NCBI GenBank assembly: GCA_963678705.1
Contig: OY783214.1
Span: 6,138,001-6,202,000, forward strand
Reading direction: 5' to 3'
DNA length: 64,000 nucleotides
Source of the DNA: Panorpa germanica
Lineage: Eukaryota > Arthropoda > Insecta > Mecoptera > Panorpidae
Shown piece by piece: positions 59,488 to 64,000 of the stretch. The position numbers and the translations under genes are program-made. The notes beneath the pieces were generated by a model. The model saw only the letters and a list, made by a program, of their open reading frames with translations, was not told the DNA's origin and did not search any database. Positions within the stretch are counted from its first letter, which is position 1, and each line of letters starts with the position of its first letter.

Positions 59488-59755
59488 TGTTGGAATTACA
59501 ATACATTCATTCTTAAATTAAATTACTTAAACTTGTTTTGTTTTTGTTTATATAAAACTATTATATTAAATTCAATTGTTTTATGTCAATAAGAAATCAG
59601 AAATTGTAATTGAATAGAAATCAGATAGTGTAATTGAATTGTATTAGTTGTATCTGAAATTTAGTCTGAGGACTTTCTGTATAATTTTGGTCTGAGGACT
59701 TATTGATTAATAAAATATTTAATATATAACTGTGCATATAATATCTGTTTCAATA
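59488..59755 (+). repeat. 3' LTR of the copia element
   Basis: The same 268 bases as the 5' LTR, with no difference found by eye. Followed directly by ATAAA. Confidence 0.95.
59709..59714 (+). terminator. candidate polyadenylation signal in the 3' LTR
   Basis: AATAAA lies 222 bases into the LTR (same place as 55624-55629 in the 5' LTR). A downstream 'tgtgcatataatatctgttt' could serve as the cleavage region. Motif-based inference. Confidence 0.5.
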
Positions 59756-59760
59756 ATAAA
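59756..59760 (+). repeat. copia target-site duplication, right copy
   Basis: ATAAA, matching 55398-55402. Confidence 0.85.
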
Positions 59761-59795
59761 TAAAAAAATATTATACCTGAAGGTTGTGTATAGTC

Positions 59796-59999
59796 CAAAT
59801 TACGATAGTTCGGCGGCGACTTATACTTAAAAGAGGTTATAAGAGCGGTATAAATCTATAATACGATAATGAATTTTATCTTATTCGTTCTTACATACAT
59901 TATAGATAAATAAGTGAGTCAGTGCTTTTTAGTTATATCGGCAGTTTATACCCCACAACTTGTTTTAAGTATGACTCGCCGCCGAACTCTCGTAATTTG
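59796..59999. mobile_element. MITE F, copy F2
   Basis: Second copy of the element at 5121-5330. Inverted ends: 'caaattacgatagttcggcg' on the left and 'cgccgaactctcgtaatttg' on the right, continuing inward through 'gcgacttatacttaaaa'. It starts 36 bases after the copia target duplication; the two insertions are independent neighbours. No coding capacity. Confidence 0.8.
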
Positions 60000-61577
60000 A
60001 ATTATATAAAGAAAAATATTTTCTTTTGTATGCCACTTTTTTCGAGCGTTAGGGTGGTCCGTCCTCTTTAATGGATTCTATTCATTATGTGTAGTGTACA
60101 TTTTACTCGATAAGAGAAATATGTGTCCCGTTTGCTTTGTTAATTATTACCTTTTACATCGTATTTCATCTTGTTCCGATACTACCACACCAAGGACGAT
60201 AATTGAAATCCAATAAGCTGAAGTTGTTTCTTTATTCTTTTTTTTGAATAAGCGTACATTTTCCAGACATGCGCATTAATTTCACGAGAACCATATTAAA
60301 AAATCTAGTATAAAAAAAAAGTAATTAATCAAATGTATAGATTCTATTTAAACCGATTGAAAAGGTCTTGTTTGAACAATTTGAAATTTATCCAGACTTA
60401 AAACGAAGCGTAGTTTGGCAAAATGGTGTTTATGTGGAAATGAGGAGGGGTGGTTTCTGCAGCTTTGCTTCACGGACCGTTAAGAACCAACGTGGCACCA
60501 TGGCGTGTGGCCTCTGATACCGTACACTCTTCTAAAGAGGGTAAATGCATTAATACAATTAAAATAATCAAATAATCATGAATCAAGCATTTAACACAGC
60601 CAAGAATACTACAAATTTATTCACGTAGTTACACATGCGGAAAATTAAAAAAAAAACCTTTTATTTAAAAATGAAATAAATTTGCATTAATTAACGAATT
60701 GTATATTAATATATTTGTATATCTTACCTTTGCTCGTGCTTCTTAGAAATCTCTTTAGAAAGTACATCTAATATTTTGAATATTTTGCATGTAGAGCCAT
60801 CTGCTTTTACTCCTACCCTTTCTCTGCTACGAGCTTATACAATTACTGTAGGTTTTTAGTGTTGAGAATTTTCCTGCTTTTTGAATAAGAATTTGCTTTA
60901 AATTATAATTTTAAATGAAGTCATGATCTAACCATAATATGTATAACTTTCTATTAGAACAAGTTGATGTTTAAAATAACATGTTCAAGTTAGTTTAGTT
61001 ACTAGCAGTATGCATCTTGAAATGGTGGTGCAGTGGAGGGGGAGGGGTCTTGATTTTAAGAATGCATTTGCATATATATATGGTAGACATTTATTTATAT
61101 ATAGGATGTTTGGTAGCAAGGTGCAATGCCTTAAGGAGATGATAGTTGAGACCATTTAGAACATTTTGAGCCATACATGTCTTAGGCGCAGTCTGATATT
61201 TTATTTTTAACTGCTATTTTTATAAAACCCTAATTTCTGACAGTTAAAAGCCAACAGTGCCCCAATCTAAATTGATATGTTAATTTTTTTAATTCTTTGT
61301 CGTTTGTCAGATGTGTACCTAATCTAATAAACCAAGTTCCAAAAATCCGTATTATTTAAAAAAAAAATACTAGACGCTTTTGAAATCGTAAATACTTTTA
61401 AAATTGAAAGAAAACTGCTTATGTTATTGCATTTAGAAAAATAAATAAAATAGCCTTGATCGTTCAAACCTTTTTAAAAACATGCTCGGTTATTGGCCTT
61501 TCTTTTAAGGTATCATTTAAGCTGATATCTTACCAATTGTCAGAATTACATATACATTTGGAATTTATTTATTACAA
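60000..61577. other. unassigned sequence
   Basis: A GC-richer stretch at about 60415-60545 has no long frame. Nothing recognised. Confidence 0.45.
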
Positions 61578-61770
61578 ACTAGCTAATCCCGGCGCCGGTT
61601 CGGTGTGGCTCAATCTGATATGAAATAAATGGGAAAGTAAATAAAAGACACTCACACAAACACAGACGACGATCAACTGGAAAACACGCGCGTATTCGAA
61701 TGCATCATTTTCTTAAAATTTCATGTTTTGCGAGCACAAATATACGCAGGCTGAATTTCTATATATAAAG
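61578..61770 (+). repeat. possible degenerate copy of repeat E (E3)
   Basis: Starts 'actagctaatcccggcgccg', similar to the opening of E2 ('actagctgtcccggccacgc'), and ends 'ttctatatataaagatta', the kind of tail seen in that class. The interior does not align with E2, so this may be a related family rather than the same one. Confidence 0.4.
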
Positions 61771-61978
61771 ATTAAATATTAATAGACTGGATATGGAAAA
61801 ATTCTCATAAATTTTATTCTCATTAAGTTTTAACACAGTCGAGTTGCTCAAAGAAACTTTGAAACGTTTGGCGCGTTATATAAATTCGCATTACATAAAG
61901 TCGTGTTCTACGGAGGTCTATTGTATTTACGTCTGAACATATCAATAACAAAATTGTCACCTTTGTATAAGGCAGTAC

Positions 61979-62226
61979 CAGTAAACATTTTGGAGTCACT
62001 TTGCCATCATATTGAAGATGTGTATGATTTTTTTGTCATGAAAGAGTTCATTTACAGTTCAGTTTCTCACAATCGTTCATAAGGAATGTCTATTTATCGG
62101 CTACAAATGGGTAAACCACTCCACCTGTCGGAATATAAATGAAGATGAAGTTGATGCCTGCTGTAATTGGAGTGCAATAGTTATAGAAACATCACAAAAC
62201 AGGACACTTCACCAAATTGTTTACTG
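61979..62226 (+). mobile_element. MITE C, copy C4 (best-preserved simple form)
   Basis: Ends 'cagtaaacattttgg' (left) and 'ccaaattgtttactg' (right) are inverted copies with one change. The interior matches C1 and the single-copy part of C3. 248 bases, no frame. Confidence 0.8.
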
Positions 62227-64000
62227 AGTATTAATTTCGAATCGAATTTCCAATTTTTAGTTTAACTTATTGACACCACTAATTTTAATTATAATTGATA
62301 TATCAATGAAATGTTCTACTTTAATAGCAATCATGTAATTAAACGTGATTATTCTTTATTAGTTCACTTCAGCTTTTCACTTCACCGTTTCATATTTTCC
62401 TGCGATAAACTTATTCCGAGCTTTCCTATTTAAGCTAATTCGCTAAACCAGAAGTACTTATAAGTTCCTAACGAACTTATAAGTTCTTATGTTAAGAATT
62501 AAGTCAATGTATGCTATTTCATTTTACATGAATTCTCCTACTTAGTTACTTACTTGCTTGATGTACACTTTTTAAAACTTATAATGCATTTTATTTATTT
62601 TTAATTTAAAGTAATTATTATTTATAGTAGTTAAAAGTTTGCTTTATATAAACAGGGCTACCCTTTACATTTCCTTTAAGTATTTCTATTTACTCTTTTT
62701 TTTACCAAAAGCTTCAGTAACTTTTGAATTAGTCTGGCCGAGACTAATTGGCAAGCGCCCAGTCTAAATAAAGTAACTATAACGAATTTAAATACAGCGG
62801 GCTACACACTGGTGTCATATATTTTAATAATCATGAAATATAATTAGTATACGGCTAGGAAAACGTTCATTTATATATGCTTTTTTATTTTAATTTTTAG
62901 GATATCCTAATTACTAAGATCTATCTAAATCTATCCTATATTACATCGATTCTATTATATCTATCTTATAGCTTTTATTATTCTGGTGAATTGTGTCTTT
63001 ATTCTTTTGTGTTCCAGATGGTTGTACAGTAAGCTTAACATGTTATCAAGTTTCTTAGGATCATTGGTATATTTTAGTATGAGCCTACCAATATATTTTT
63101 GCCTATACTCTTCGTTATAATGGTTTTTTATATACGCTTTATGATTATACATTCATGTAGAGTTTTTAATCTACATTAGTAGTTTTTGAATCCATTCCCA
63201 TCCCGGTACAGACTCCGCTTTGCAGGTTAGAATTAACAACCACGTGTTGCGATTCTATTATGCTGCCTATAACTATTCAATCACTATTGATAGCTCACAA
63301 TTTGTAGACATTATCTCTAACCATCTGTTGAGATCATAATCTGTAGGTTTTGACTCTGCACACATCCCGGTTCGAGTCCCAATTTGTAGGTACTTTCCAC
63401 AATTATAAGTTACAAATAACATCAGCCTCCAGTTGATGTACAATACAACAATATAGTTTCTTATGAACGAATAAACACATAATTTGGCTATTACTAGTTT
63501 AATCACTTATCAAAGTCACAATATTACATCTACATAAAGTTAATTAATCTTAATTATATTTACAACAAAATACACTAGATTAAATACGATATAGTTCTTT
63601 ACAATGTTTTACTTGTCTTTGCATTACACGCGTAATACACAGTACAATTGTCCAATAGTTAACAACACAATATTCCTAATGAAAATACACCTTAGTACTA
63701 AACATTAAATTTGCTGTCCAACTCTATTGTTTACGCTAATCACAATATCAATTATATTACACCTAGTAATTAATTCAACTATGATTTTAACACACAAAAA
63801 TAACAACCAAATGCAACTAGCATTCTTCAATCGCCATTTTTACTTCAGACTGCTTTTGCACACGACACTCTGCGTATATTTTAGCTAACGCCCTGATGTC
63901 GTCATCTTTTACAGCTAGCTAGTGAACGGCGTCCTGACCAGTTCGCTTTGGCGTTCTGCCTCGCGTTCACTTGCTTGTCTCAGCAAAGATTTACACCTAG
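62227..64000. other. unassigned sequence to the window edge
   Basis: A 12-bp hairpin at 62456-62484 is listed separately. A 'ggttcgagtcc' B-box-like motif at 63370-63380 lacks a tRNA fold. Minus frames at 62961-63152 (63 codons, charged) and 63273-63506 (77 codons) have no recognised domain. The last 150 bases are richer in G and C and may be the start of another repeat cut by the window edge. Confidence 0.4.
62456..62484. repeat. 12-bp perfect hairpin, 5-base loop
   Basis: ACTTATAAGTTC (62456-62467) pairs exactly with GAACTTATAAGT (62473-62484). No associated gene. Confidence 0.75.

Larger units (their letters stand above)
55403..59755 (+). mobile_element. Ty1/copia LTR retrotransposon, structurally complete but RT-deleted
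   Basis: A 4353-bp element with two 268-bp LTRs, primer-binding site, one gag-pol frame, polypurine tract and ATAAA duplication. By eye the two LTRs are identical over all 268 bases, so the insertion is very recent on an evolutionary scale. The gag-pol frame has no stop or frameshift but lacks the catalytic centre of reverse transcriptase. The copy is therefore expected to need reverse transcriptase from another copy. It resembles Drosophila copia in LTR start (TGTTGGAAT), primer-site pattern, single-frame layout and size class, though it is shorter. Confidence 0.97.

Noticed and set aside
63370-63380. B-box-like motif ggttcgagtcc, possible tRNA or SINE
   Set aside because: No cloverleaf can be drawn around it: the T stem does not pair and there is no matching A box or acceptor stem.
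1-64000. CRISPR arrays, operons, bacterial insertion sequences
   Set aside because: No regularly spaced repeats and no bacterial gene organisation; all structured repeats fit eukaryotic transposable elements.

Overview
This window is strongly AT-rich, gene-poor eukaryotic DNA, most likely from an insect or another arthropod. The evidence is a Ty1/copia element whose primer-binding site follows the Drosophila copia pattern, decayed non-LTR (LINE) 3' ends of the jockey/R1 kind, hAT and mariner-like MITEs, and long stretches with no coding signal. I found no host protein-coding gene, rRNA or convincing tRNA. Only one long open reading frame exists, and it belongs to a retrotransposon. The window could be intergenic or lie inside a large intron; the sequence alone does not say which.

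Layout. 1-9.7 kb: a truncated interspersed repeat with an (AT)n tract at the left edge, a LINE 3' end (minus strand, about 1.13-1.42 kb), a short MITE (5.1-5.3 kb), a 649-bp long-inverted-repeat element (6.8-7.5 kb), a C-family MITE (8.1 kb) and a second LINE ORF2 remnant (9.3-9.7 kb). 10-13 kb: two LINE 3' ends (H1, H3) with clear target-site duplications. 15.3-16.3 kb: an A-family element nested in a 'CAGGGTGTCCC' element. 18-21.8 kb: LINE tail D1, a 606-bp hAT MITE with a perfect 8-bp duplication, a C element split by LINE tail D2, and A2. 23-28 kb: LINE remnant, GC-rich patches, repeats G1, K1 and E2. 30.6-32.5 kb: a foldback element (B2) and a possible TTAA-flanked element. 35-43.4 kb: LINE remnants including H2, the nested A3/D3/C3 cluster, G2, K2 (inverted copy of K1) and a Harbinger-like MITE. 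45-53.5 kb: three more A copies and a broken ZMYM1-like hAT transposase pseudogene. 55.4-59.8 kb: the copia-type LTR retrotransposon. 59.8-64 kb: second copy of the 5.1-kb MITE, a C element and otherwise unassigned sequence.

The main object is the copia-type element at 55403-59755. It has two 268-bp LTRs that I read as identical, a 5-bp target-site duplication, a primer-binding site and a polypurine tract. Its single uninterrupted 1253-codon gag-pol frame keeps the Gag zinc knuckle, protease DSG, integrase DDE and RNase H motifs. It lacks the central reverse-transcriptase block, including the YxDD motif, through an in-frame deletion. It therefore looks like a very recent insertion of a copy that cannot make active reverse transcriptase and was probably mobilised in trans.

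Boundaries of the repeat families were set by eye from internal copy-to-copy comparison and may be off by several bases. Family names (A, B, C, D, E, F, G, H, I, K, L) are local labels used only here.
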